Part shown: positions 52,839 through 63,486 of the stretch, piece by piece | Layout: every line of letters starts with the position of its first letter | How positions within the stretch are numbered: position 1 is the stretch's first letter | Origin: Leifsonia sp. ALI-44-B | Lineage (GTDB): Bacteria; Actinomycetota; Actinomycetes; Actinomycetales; Microbacteriaceae | DNA length: 64,000 bases | Direction of reading: 5' to 3' | Assembly: GCF_001984125.1 (NCBI RefSeq) | Contig: NZ_MTQL01000006.1 | Location: 372,001 to 436,000 of the forward strand | Translations under genes and position numbers: made by a program | The notes under the pieces: generated by a model | Database searches by the model: none | Told to the model about the DNA's origin: nothing | The model's input: the letters and a program-made list of their open reading frames with translations, nothing else

Positions 52839-54075
52839 TCGTCACGTCATCGACACCCGCGAAGAGTATCTCGAGGCCGTCGACGCCATCGCCGCCGGGC
52901 ATGGACCCGTCGCGGTCGACGCCGAGCGCGCCTCGGGTTACCGCTATTCGCAGCGCGCCTACCTCATCCAGGTGTTCCGCCGCGGCGCGGGCATCTTCCT
53001 CTTCGACCCGCCCGCGATCGGCTCGTTCGACGAGCTGCAGGCGGTCATCCGCGACGAGGAATGGGTGCTGCACGCCGCGAGCCAGGACCTGGCCTGCCTG
53101 CGCGAAGTTGGTCTCTCCCCCACGCACATCTTCGACACCGAACTGGGCGGACGCCTGCTGGGCCTCGCGCGCGTCGGCCTCGGCGCCGTAGTCGAGGAGT
53201 TGCTCGGCATCCACCTGGCCAAGGAGCACTCGGCTGCCGACTGGTCGACGCGCCCGCTGCCCGAATCCTGGCTCGAATACGCGGCGCTCGACGTCGAACT
53301 GCTCGTCGACGTGCGCGACAAGATGGACGAGATGCTCGTCGAGAGCGGCAAGAAGCAGATCGCCGAGCAGGAGTTCGACGCCGAGGTGCAGAAACCCGAG
53401 CGAGCCCCGCGGCACGAGCCGTGGCGCCGCCTCTCCGGTCTGCACTCGGTGCGCGGTGCCCGCAACCTGGCCGTCGCGCGTTCGCTGTGGGAGGCGCGTG
53501 ATGCCCTCGCCCGCGAACTCGACACGGCGCCCGGGCGACTCGTGCCCGACACGTCGCTCGTCGCGGCCGTGAAGGCCGAGCCCAAGTCATCCAGCCAGCT
53601 CGCCAGCCTGCGCGCCTTCAGCGGCCGCGCCAGCCGCACCGAGATCGACCGGTGGTGGGCCGCCATCGAGGAGGGTCGCACGACGACCGACCTGCCGGTG
53701 CTGCGGCCCCAGACCGACACGCTGCCGCCGCCCCGCAGCTGGTCAGAGCGCAACCCGGAAGCCGATCTGCGCCTGAAGGCTGCCCGCGCCGCTTTGACGA
53801 CGGTCGCCGAAGAGCTCGGGATGCCGGTCGAGAATCTTCTGACGCCCGAAACGCTGCGGCGCGTGGCGTGGGAACCGCCCGCCGAACTGGATGCCGCACA
53901 CATCCGCTCGGCTCTGGAAGCGCTCGGCGCGCGCCCGTGGCAACTAGAGATAACCTCCGAGCCAATCGCCGCAGCCTTTGTGGAAGCCCACAACGCGCCA
54001 CCGGTCGAGGAGAGCCCGAGTCGTAGGAAGGGTCAAAGGATTCCCGGCGGGAATGCGCTCCTCCTAGGCTTCTGA
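52831..54075 (+). CDS. Ribonuclease D-like 3'-5' exonuclease with HRDC domain
   Basis: A 414-residue DEDD-type exoribonuclease. The first catalytic pair is in GPVAVDAERASGYRYSQRAYLIQV, the second in LHAASQDLACLRE and the last in WLEYAALDVELLVDVRDKM (DEDDy type). An HRDC domain (LSGLHSVRGARNLAVARSLW, then LARELDTAPGRLVPD) follows, with a second helical region to the end. It likely trims stable RNA precursors. The GTG at 52831 was chosen because AAAAGGA lies upstream and because it overlaps DUF3000; the open frame continues upstream inside that gene. Confidence 0.93.
   Translation: MADRHVIDTREEYLEAVDAIAAGHGPVAVDAERASGYRYSQRAYLIQVFRRGAGIFLFDPPAIGSFDELQAVIRDEEWVLHAASQDLACLREVGLSPTHIFDTELGGRLLGLARVGLGAVVEELLGIHLAKEHSAADWSTRPLPESWLEYAALDVELLVDVRDKMDEMLVESGKKQIAEQEFDAEVQKPERAPRHEPWRRLSGLHSVRGARNLAVARSLWEARDALARELDTAPGRLVPDTSLVAAVKAEPKSSSQLASLRAFSGRASRTEIDRWWAAIEEGRTTTDLPVLRPQTDTLPPPRSWSERNPEADLRLKAARAALTTVAEELGMPVENLLTPETLRRVAWEPPAELDAAHIRSALEALGARPWQLEITSEPIAAAFVEAHNAPPVEESPSRRKGQRIPGGNALLLGF
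54065..54070 (+). promoter_or_regulatory. Possible -10 box for fadA-fadB
   Basis: TAGGCT overlaps the end of the RNase D-like gene; TTCCCG at 54041-54046 is a weak -35 with an 18-base spacer. It may allow fadAB to be expressed separately. Confidence 0.35.
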
Positions 54076-54100
54076 GCAACATCCGAAAGTGGGAGGCAGA

Positions 54101-55306
54101 GTGGCCGAGAGAACTGACGTCTATTTCGTCGATGGTGTTCGTACCCCGTTTGGGCGCGCCGGAGAAAAAGGCATGTACTGGAACACCCGGGCGGACGATC
54201 TGGTGGTGAAAGCCATGATCGGTTTGCTCGAGCGAAACCCCGACGTGCCGAAGGATCGGGTCGACGATGTGGCCATCGCGGCCACGACCCAGGTCGGTGA
54301 CCAGGGCTTGACGCTCGGCCGCACGGCCGCGCTGCTCGCCGGACTCCCCCGTTCGGTTCCCGGTTTCGCCATCGACCGCATGTGCGCGGGTGCCATGACG
54401 AGCGTCACCACCCTCGGCAGCGGTATCGCTTTCGGCGCCTACGATGTCGCCATCGCCGGCGGCGTCGAGCACATGGGCCGGCACCCCATGGGATTCAACG
54501 CCGACCCCAACCCGCGGTTCCTCGCCGAGAAGCTCGTCTCGGGCGACGCGCTCGACATGGGCAAGACCGCCGAGCGCATCCACGACCGTTTCCCGCACCT
54601 CACCAAGGAGCGCTCCGACCGGTTCGGCATGCTGAGCCAGCAGAAGATCGCGGCGGCCTATGCCGCCGGCAAGATCCAACCCGACCTCGTTCCCGTCGCC
54701 CTGCGCTCGGAACAGGGCTGGGGCCTCGCCACGCAGGACGAGGGCATGCGGCCCGAGACGACCATGGAGGGGCTCGCCTCGCTGCGCACGCCCTTCCGCC
54801 CGCACGGGCGCGTCACGGCCGGTAACGCCTCTCCCCTGACCGACGGCGCCACCGTGAGCCTGCTCGCCGGCTCGGATGCCGTCAAGGAATTCGGTCTGCG
54901 ACCCAAGATGCGCATGGTCAGCTTCGCCTTCGCGGGCGTCGAGCCCGAGATCATGGGCATCGGCCCCGTGCCCTCCACCGAGAAGGCGCTGCGCAAGGCC
55001 GGCCTGACGATCGACGACATCGGCCTGTTCGAGCTCAACGAGGCGTTCGCCGTGCAGGTGCTGTCGCTGCTCGACCACTTCGGCATCGACGACGACGACC
55101 CGCGCGTGAACCCCTGGGGCGGTGCCATCGCCGTGGGCCACCCGCTCGCCGCATCCGGTGTGCGCCTCATGATTCAGCTCGCGGCCCAGTTCGAGGAGCA
55201 CCCTGAGGTGCGCTACGGCCTCACCGCCATGTGCGTCGGCCTCGGCCAGGGCGGCTCCGTGATCTGGGAGAACCCGCACTTCACGGGCAAGAAGGGACGC
55301 AAATAG
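54101..55306 (+). CDS. fadA: Acetyl-CoA C-acyltransferase (thiolase)
   Basis: Final thiolytic step of beta-oxidation, releasing acetyl-CoA. The 401-residue protein has the acylated cysteine Cys95 in AIDRMCAGAMTSV, LFELNEAFAVQVL, the VNPWGGAIAVGHPLAASG histidine motif and the second cysteine in TAMCVGLGQGGSVIW. These form the complete active site. The GTG at 54101 follows GGGAGG; an upstream in-frame GTG at 54089 would place that ribosome site inside the gene. It is two bases before fadB, forming the trifunctional pair. Confidence 0.95.
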   Translation: MAERTDVYFVDGVRTPFGRAGEKGMYWNTRADDLVVKAMIGLLERNPDVPKDRVDDVAIAATTQVGDQGLTLGRTAALLAGLPRSVPGFAIDRMCAGAMTSVTTLGSGIAFGAYDVAIAGGVEHMGRHPMGFNADPNPRFLAEKLVSGDALDMGKTAERIHDRFPHLTKERSDRFGMLSQQKIAAAYAAGKIQPDLVPVALRSEQGWGLATQDEGMRPETTMEGLASLRTPFRPHGRVTAGNASPLTDGATVSLLAGSDAVKEFGLRPKMRMVSFAFAGVEPEIMGIGPVPSTEKALRKAGLTIDDIGLFELNEAFAVQVLSLLDHFGIDDDDPRVNPWGGAIAVGHPLAASGVRLMIQLAAQFEEHPEVRYGLTAMCVGLGQGGSVIWENPHFTGKKGRK

Positions 55307-55308
55307 CC

Positions 55309-57444
55309 ATGACCGACTACACGACGATCGACTTCTCCGAACTGCTCGCGCTCAGCGCCGACGAGGTCGTCACGCACGCGTTCGTGCGCGACATCCCCCT
55401 CGCCTCGGGCAAGACGCTCGCACTCGTCACGCTCGACAACGGGCGCGACCACACGCGGCCCAACACGCTCGGCCCGGCAACGCTGCTCGAGCTCGACGGT
55501 GTGCTCGACGCCCAGCGCGCCCGCGCCGCCGCCGGCGAGATCGACGGACTGGCCATCACGGGCAAGCCGTTCATCCTGGCCGCCGGCGCCGACCTGTCGA
55601 AGGTGAGCGAGATCCCCTCGAAGAAGGTTGCGAAGCAGCTCGCGCAGCTCGGGCACCATGTGCTCGGCAAACTGGGCGACCTGGGCGTTCCCACCTTCGT
55701 GTTCATCAACGGGCTCGCGCTCGGCGGCGGGCTCGAGATCGGCTTGAACGCCACCTACCGCACCATCGACGCCGCGGCCCCGGCCGTCGCACTGCCCGAA
55801 GTGTTCCTCGGAATCATCCCGGGCTGGGGCGGCGCCTACCTGCTGCCCAACCTGATCGGCATCGAGAACGCCCTCAAGGTGGTCGTCGAGAACCCGCTCA
55901 AGACCAACCGGATGCTGAAGGCCCAGCAGGTCTTCGACCTCGGCATCGCCGACGCCATCTTCCCGTCGGCCAGCTACCTCGAATCCTCGCTCGCGTGGGC
56001 CGACGGCGTCCTCTCCGGCCGCGTCAAGGTCGTGCGCAAGAACGAACCCGGCAAGGTCGAACGACTCGTCAAGTGGGATGCCGCCATCGGCATCGCGCGC
56101 AAGATGCTCGAGTCGAAGATCGGCACCGTGCCGAAGTCGCCGTATGCCGCGCTCGACCTGCTGAAGGCCGCCAAGAGCGGGTCGAAGGCCGACGGGTTCG
56201 CGCGCGAAGACGAGGCGCTCTCCGAGCTCATCTCGGGCGACCAGTTCCAGGCGAGCATCTATGCGTTCAACCTCGTGCAGAAGCGCGCCAAGCATCCGGC
56301 CGGTGCGCCTGACAAGAAGCTCGCGCAGCGCGTGACGAAGGTCGGCGTGATCGGAGCGGGTCTCATGGCCAGCCAGTTCGCACTGCTGTTCGTGCGGCGC
56401 CTGCAGGTGCCCGTCGTGATCACCGACCTCGACCAGGCGCGCGTCGACAAGGGCATCTCTTACATCCGCGATGAGATCGACGCGCTGCTCACCAAGGGAC
56501 GCATCGGCAACGACGAGGCCAACCGGCTGAAGGCCCTCGTGACGGGGACGACCTCGAAGGCCGACTTCGCCGACTGCGACTGGGTCATCGAGGCCGTCTT
56601 CGAGGAGCTGGGTGTCAAGCAGGATGTCTTTGCCGACGTCGAGCAGTACATCTCCGACACCGCCATCCTCGCGACCAACACCTCATCGCTGTCGGTGGAG
56701 CAGATCGGCTCGAAGCTCAAGCATCCCGAAAGGGTCGTGGGCTTCCACTTCTTCAACCCGGTCGCCGTCATGCCGCTCATCGAGGTGGTGCGCACGCCGC
56801 ACACGACCGACGAGGCCCTGGCGACGGCCAGGGTGACGGCTGCCAACCTGAAGAAGAACGCCGTCATCACGCGGGACACTCCCGGTTTCGTCGTCAACCG
56901 CATCCTCGCCAAGCTGCTCGGCGAGGCGATGCATGCCGTCGACACGGGCACCCCCTTCGACGTGGTCAACCACGCGCTCGACGACTTCGGCCTGCCGATG
57001 TCACCGTTCGAGCTGCTCGAACTCGTCGGACTCACGGTGGGCGCGCACGTGCTCGACACGCACCACGCGGCGTTCCCCGAGCGCTTCTTCGACAGCCCCA
57101 ACCTGCACCGCCTCGCCGAACACGGCAAGATCTTCGAGCGCGACGGCAAGGGCAAGATCACGGGCTTCGACAAAAAGGCCGTGAAGATCGTCTCGGGCGG
57201 CACGACTCCTCAGACCGGCGAGGAGATCCGCCGCCGCGTCGAAGACGGTCTGGCCGACGAGATCCACCGCATGCTCGAGGATGGCGTGGTGCACGCGCCC
57301 GAGGACATCGACCTGTGCCTCATCCTCGGGGCCGGCTGGCCGTTCCACATGGGCGGCGCGACGCCGTACCTCGACCGCGTGGGTGCCTCGGAGCGGGTCT
57401 TCGACGACACGTTCCACCACCCGCCCATCGTCGGCGTCGAGTAG
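55309..57444 (+). CDS. fadB: Fatty-acid oxidation alpha subunit (enoyl-CoA hydratase / 3-hydroxyacyl-CoA dehydrogenase)
   Basis: Performs hydration and NAD-dependent dehydrogenation in beta-oxidation. The 711-residue protein has an N-terminal crotonase domain (AAGADLSKVSEIPSK oxyanion region, VFINGLALGGGLEIGLNATYR, LPEVFLGIIPGWGGAYLLP), an NAD-binding domain (VTKVGVIGAGLMASQFALLF, near residue 345) and C-terminal dehydrogenase domains with VVGFHFFNPVAVMPLIEVV containing the catalytic histidine, TRDTPGFVVNRILAKLLGEA, and LGAGWPFHMGGATPYLDRVG. The domain order is that of FadB/FadJ. Its start is two bases after the fadA stop. Confidence 0.95.
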   Translation: MTDYTTIDFSELLALSADEVVTHAFVRDIPLASGKTLALVTLDNGRDHTRPNTLGPATLLELDGVLDAQRARAAAGEIDGLAITGKPFILAAGADLSKVSEIPSKKVAKQLAQLGHHVLGKLGDLGVPTFVFINGLALGGGLEIGLNATYRTIDAAAPAVALPEVFLGIIPGWGGAYLLPNLIGIENALKVVVENPLKTNRMLKAQQVFDLGIADAIFPSASYLESSLAWADGVLSGRVKVVRKNEPGKVERLVKWDAAIGIARKMLESKIGTVPKSPYAALDLLKAAKSGSKADGFAREDEALSELISGDQFQASIYAFNLVQKRAKHPAGAPDKKLAQRVTKVGVIGAGLMASQFALLFVRRLQVPVVITDLDQARVDKGISYIRDEIDALLTKGRIGNDEANRLKALVTGTTSKADFADCDWVIEAVFEELGVKQDVFADVEQYISDTAILATNTSSLSVEQIGSKLKHPERVVGFHFFNPVAVMPLIEVVRTPHTTDEALATARVTAANLKKNAVITRDTPGFVVNRILAKLLGEAMHAVDTGTPFDVVNHALDDFGLPMSPFELLELVGLTVGAHVLDTHHAAFPERFFDSPNLHRLAEHGKIFERDGKGKITGFDKKAVKIVSGGTTPQTGEEIRRRVEDGLADEIHRMLEDGVVHAPEDIDLCLILGAGWPFHMGGATPYLDRVGASERVFDDTFHHPPIVGVE

Positions 57445-57459
57445 CGCTCGGCGCGACCA

Positions 57460-57503
57460 CACGCTGAAGGCCCCCTGTCTCACGAGAGGGGGCCCTCAGC
57501 GTG
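57460..57503. terminator. Bidirectional terminator between fadB and dxs
   Basis: Arms 57460-57476 and 57487-57503 pair over 16 bases with one internal mismatch, around a ten-base loop. The core is GGCCCCCT with AGGGGGCC. It serves the convergent fadB (15 bases after its stop) and dxs. Confidence 0.9.
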
Positions 57504-57539
57504 TTCTGCGCGTTCTGCGCGTTCTGCGCGTTCTGCGTG
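57504..57539. repeat. Four tandem copies of a 9-bp repeat
   Basis: TTCTGCGCG three times and TTCTGCGTG once, directly after the terminator and six bases before the dxs stop codon. It is non-coding. Confidence 0.95.
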
Positions 57540-57544
57540 CGGTC

Positions 57545-59548
57545 TTACAGCTGTTCGGCGTCTCCGTCGGCCTTCGTCGTGCGGCCGGGAACGGCGTGTT
57601 GCTCCTCGTCGGATTCGCCGCCCAGCGAAGGCTCGTCTCCGTCATTCGCAAGGGGCCGCGCCACGGGGATGCGGCTGCCGAGCACCTGGTCGACCACATC
57701 GCGCGCGATCTGCTGGGCCGTCAGCCCGGCGTCCGTGAGGATCTGGTCGCGCGAGGCGTGGTCGATGAACTCATCGGGCACACCCAGTTCGTCGACGGCC
57801 GTGTCGACTCCGGCCGCACGCAGGTCCTGCCGAATACGCGTACCCACGCCGCCGACTCGGATGCCGTCCTCGATCGTGATGACCAGTCGGTGTTCGCGCG
57901 CCAGGTCGATCACGCTCTGCGCCACAGGAACGACCCAGCGCGGGTCGATGACCGTCGCGCCGATGCCCTGCGCCTGCAGCCGCTCGGCCACGTCTACGCC
58001 CATTGCGGCCATCGGGCCGACCGTGATGATCAACACGTCGTTGCGCTCGCTTTCGACGAGCACCTCCACGCCGTCGTCGAAACGTCGGATGGCGGGCAAT
58101 TCGGGGTTGACCGAGCCCTTCGGGAACCGCAGTACGGTGGGCGCGTCCTCGACGCGCACGGCCTCGGCGAGTTCTTCGCGCAAGCGCACGGCGTCGCGGG
58201 GCGCGGCGATACGGATGTGGGGCACGACCTGCAGGATGGCGAGGTCCCAGATGCCGTGGTGGCTCGGGCCGTCGGGGCCCGTGACCCCGGCGCGGTCGAG
58301 CACGAACGTGACGCCAGCCTTGTGCAGCGCGACATCCATCAGAATCTGGTCGAAGGCGCGGTTCACGAACGTGGCGTACAGCGCGACCACGGGGTGCAAT
58401 CCCCCGAAGGCCAGACCGGCGGCGGATGTCGCGGCGTGCTGTTCGGCGATACCGACGTCGTGCACGCGCTTCGGGAAACGCTCGGCCATGCGGTGCAAAC
58501 CCGTGGGGCGCAGCATGGCGGCCGTGATGCCCACGATCTTGTCGTTGCGCTCGGCCTCGTGCACGAGGGCGTCGCTGAAGATGCCGGTCCACGAATCGCC
58601 CTCGGATGCCGTCACGGGCTCACCCGTGATCGGGTCGATCTTGCCGACGGCGTGGAACTGGTCGGCGACGTCGTCGACGGCGGGGCCGTAGCCCTTACCC
58701 TTCTGCGTGATGGCGTGCACGATGACGGGCGCGTTGTGTTCGCGCGCCTGCGTGAGCGCCTCCTGCATAGCGTCGACGTCGTGCCCGTCGACCGGGCCGA
58801 TGTACTTGATGTCGAGGTTCGAGTAGAGCGCCTCGTTATCGGTGAAGCGGCTGAGGAACCCGTGCAGGCCGCCGCGCACACCGCGGTAGAACGCGCGAGC
58901 GGGCGAGCCCAGCCGGGAGAATGCCTTCTCGCTCGACTTCTGCAGCGTCGTGTACATGGGACGCGTGCGCACGTTGCTGAGGAACTTGGCCATGCCGCCG
59001 ATGGTGGGCGCATAGGAGCGGCCGTTGTCGTTGACGACGATGATGAGGCGACGTGTGTTGTCGTCGCTGATGTTGTTCAGCGCCTCCCACGTCATGCCGC
59101 CCGTGAGGGCCCCGTCGCCCACGACCGCGACGACGGCCCGGTCGTGCTGGCCCGTCATGTCGTAGGCGCGCGAAATGCCGTCGGCCCAGCTGAGGGATGA
59201 CGACGCGTGCGAGGACTCGACGATGTCGTGCGGCGACTCGGAGCGCTGCGGATACCCCGCGAGGCCACCGCGCTGGCGGAGGCCCGCGAAGTCTTGCCGA
59301 CCCGTGAGCAGCTTGTGCACGTAGCTCTGGTGCCCGGTGTCGAACACGATCGAGTCACGCGGGGACTCGAACACTCGGTGGATCGCGATCGTGAGTTCGA
59401 TCACACCGAGGTTCGGCCCCAAGTGCCCGCCGGTCCGCGACACCTCGCTGACGAGGAAGTCGCGGATCTCTTGGGCGAGCTGCACCAGCTGCTCGCTCGA
59501 GAGGCCATCGAGATCACGGGGACCATGGATGTTCTCGAGAAGGCTCAT
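57545..59548 (-). CDS. dxs: 1-deoxy-D-xylulose-5-phosphate synthase
   Basis: First enzyme of the MEP isoprenoid pathway, thiamine diphosphate dependent. The 667-residue protein has GHLGPNLGVIELTIAIHRVF, FDTGHQSYVHKLLTGR, the ThDP/metal motif VVGDGALTGGMTWEALNNI, YIGPVDGHDVDAMQEAL, and the transketolase C-terminal domains (FHAVGKIDP, GVTGPDGPSHHGIWDLA). The last 40 residues are an extra charged tail. The TAGACT box seven bases before the ATG and the weak ribosome site suggest a leaderless mRNA. It follows acnA with only 23 bases between, in the same direction. Confidence 0.98.
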   Translation of the reverse strand: MSLLENIHGPRDLDGLSSEQLVQLAQEIRDFLVSEVSRTGGHLGPNLGVIELTIAIHRVFESPRDSIVFDTGHQSYVHKLLTGRQDFAGLRQRGGLAGYPQRSESPHDIVESSHASSSLSWADGISRAYDMTGQHDRAVVAVVGDGALTGGMTWEALNNISDDNTRRLIIVVNDNGRSYAPTIGGMAKFLSNVRTRPMYTTLQKSSEKAFSRLGSPARAFYRGVRGGLHGFLSRFTDNEALYSNLDIKYIGPVDGHDVDAMQEALTQAREHNAPVIVHAITQKGKGYGPAVDDVADQFHAVGKIDPITGEPVTASEGDSWTGIFSDALVHEAERNDKIVGITAAMLRPTGLHRMAERFPKRVHDVGIAEQHAATSAAGLAFGGLHPVVALYATFVNRAFDQILMDVALHKAGVTFVLDRAGVTGPDGPSHHGIWDLAILQVVPHIRIAAPRDAVRLREELAEAVRVEDAPTVLRFPKGSVNPELPAIRRFDDGVEVLVESERNDVLIITVGPMAAMGVDVAERLQAQGIGATVIDPRWVVPVAQSVIDLAREHRLVITIEDGIRVGGVGTRIRQDLRAAGVDTAVDELGVPDEFIDHASRDQILTDAGLTAQQIARDVVDQVLGSRIPVARPLANDGDEPSLGGESDEEQHAVPGRTTKADGDAEQL

Positions 59549-59555
59549 AGATGCG

Positions 59556-59561
59556 AGTCTA
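59556..59561 (-). promoter_or_regulatory. -10 box of a probable leaderless dxs transcript
   Basis: TAGACT ends seven bases before the ATG at 59548. It lies in the 23-base gap between acnA and dxs, so dxs may be transcribed separately from acnA. Confidence 0.55.
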
Positions 59562-59571
59562 GCTCTGCTAC

Positions 59572-62385
<2,814 letters not shown>

Positions 62386-62458
62386 TGTGCCTTCTCCTTC
62401 GTTGGCAGAGGCAAGTCGCACGCTTGCCGCTTGTCGATTCTCGGCCTCAGAAGGGGGG

Positions 62459-62481
62459 TAAGGCTAGCAAGGCGAGCCTAA
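62459..62481. promoter_or_regulatory. acnA -10 region with an iron-box-like inverted repeat
   Basis: TAAGGCT and AGCCTAA form an inverted repeat with a nine-base spacer; the right arm includes TAGGCT on the minus strand, a possible acnA -10 box. The arms resemble DtxR/IdeR half-sites but the spacing is four bases too long, so the regulatory reading is weak. Confidence 0.3.
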
Positions 62482-62517
62482 GTGCTTCCGAGAAACGGCG
62501 ATCGAACGTTGCCGTAT

Positions 62518-62537
62518 TTATCTTGATGTCGAGATAA
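62518..62537. promoter_or_regulatory. 20-bp palindrome upstream of acnA
   Basis: TTATCTTGATGTCGAGATAA pairs at eight of ten symmetric positions. It lies about 133-152 bases before the acnA GTG, in the 180-base gap after the DUF3159 gene. It looks like the operator of a dimeric regulator, which is not identified here. Confidence 0.6.
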
Positions 62538-62565
62538 TTCTAGCAGCGTGCGGCGGGGTGCGGCG

Positions 62566-63477
62566 TCAGGTGGGCGAACCCGGGCGAACGGGCGTGTCGG
62601 ATGCCACAGCATCCGTTTCGGGGGCACGGTAGAGGCCGCGCACCACGAGCCAGCTGACGACGAGCAGCGGCGCATAGAGCGGGATGCCCATGAGCAGCTT
62701 CGTCGAGCCCAACCATTCGACGTTGCCCGAGAAGTAGAGGGGCAACTGCACGGCCAGGCGCAGGATGAAGAGGCCCGCCCAGGCAAGTGTGAGCCAGCGG
62801 AGTGCGCGCCGCTTGACGCGGTCCTGGCGCCAGGCGACGCCGTCGTTCATGAGGAAGCCGACGGCCAGGCCGATCAGGGGCCACCCGACAAGCACCGAGA
62901 TCAAGAGGACGGCGCCGTACCCGCCGTTGGTGAAGAAGCCCAGGACGAAGTTGTCCTCGGGCTTGTTGGTGATGAGGGCCAGAACGGCCGACAGCACGAC
63001 GCCCACGAGGCCGCCGAGAGCCGCCGTCACCGGCGTCTTGCCAATGATGCGCAGGAGCGTGAGCAGCGCAGCGACGCCGACCGAGACGCCGAGGGCCCAG
63101 GGAAGGCTCTGCGTGAAGGTGAAGACGAGGAGGAAGAGCAGACCGGGCACGATGGCTTCGATGATGCCGCGCACCCCGCCCATGGCCTTTAAGAGGGCGG
63201 CGCCGGTCGGGCGTTCGGACTCCATGAGGTCGCCCAGCCCGGCCTTGCGGGCGGCCCCCGCGAGGGAGGCGCCGAGGACCGTGGCGGGCTCGGGAGCATC
63301 ATGATCGGCAGCTGCACCGCTCCCGACGGGCGCCGAACGCTGCGCCGGCACCGAGGGCTCCGAACCCTGAGCCGGCACCCCGGACGCCGAACCCTGGGTC
63401 GAGACCGCGGCCTCGTCGGGCGACGTGCCGTAGCGGCCGACGGGGTGCTCGCCGTTTCCCTGGTGAGGATCGCTCAT
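62566..63477 (-). CDS. DUF3159 family membrane protein
   Basis: A 303-residue integral membrane protein. The first 75 residues are low-complexity and cytoplasmic (for example VSTQGSASGVPAQGSEPSV). Six or so membrane segments follow, starting IIEAIVPGLLFLLVFTFTQSL, with the conserved MGGVRGIIEAIVPGLLFLL block and a loop GFFTNGGYGAVLLISVLVGWPLIG. DUF3159 proteins are actinobacterial and of unknown function. It lies ten bases after the DUF3710 gene on the same strand, the usual pairing. Confidence 0.88.
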   Translation of the reverse strand: MSDPHQGNGEHPVGRYGTSPDEAAVSTQGSASGVPAQGSEPSVPAQRSAPVGSGAAADHDAPEPATVLGASLAGAARKAGLGDLMESERPTGAALLKAMGGVRGIIEAIVPGLLFLLVFTFTQSLPWALGVSVGVAALLTLLRIIGKTPVTAALGGLVGVVLSAVLALITNKPEDNFVLGFFTNGGYGAVLLISVLVGWPLIGLAVGFLMNDGVAWRQDRVKRRALRWLTLAWAGLFILRLAVQLPLYFSGNVEWLGSTKLLMGIPLYAPLLVVSWLVVRGLYRAPETDAVASDTPVRPGSPT

Positions 63478-63486
63478 GCCGAGGCT

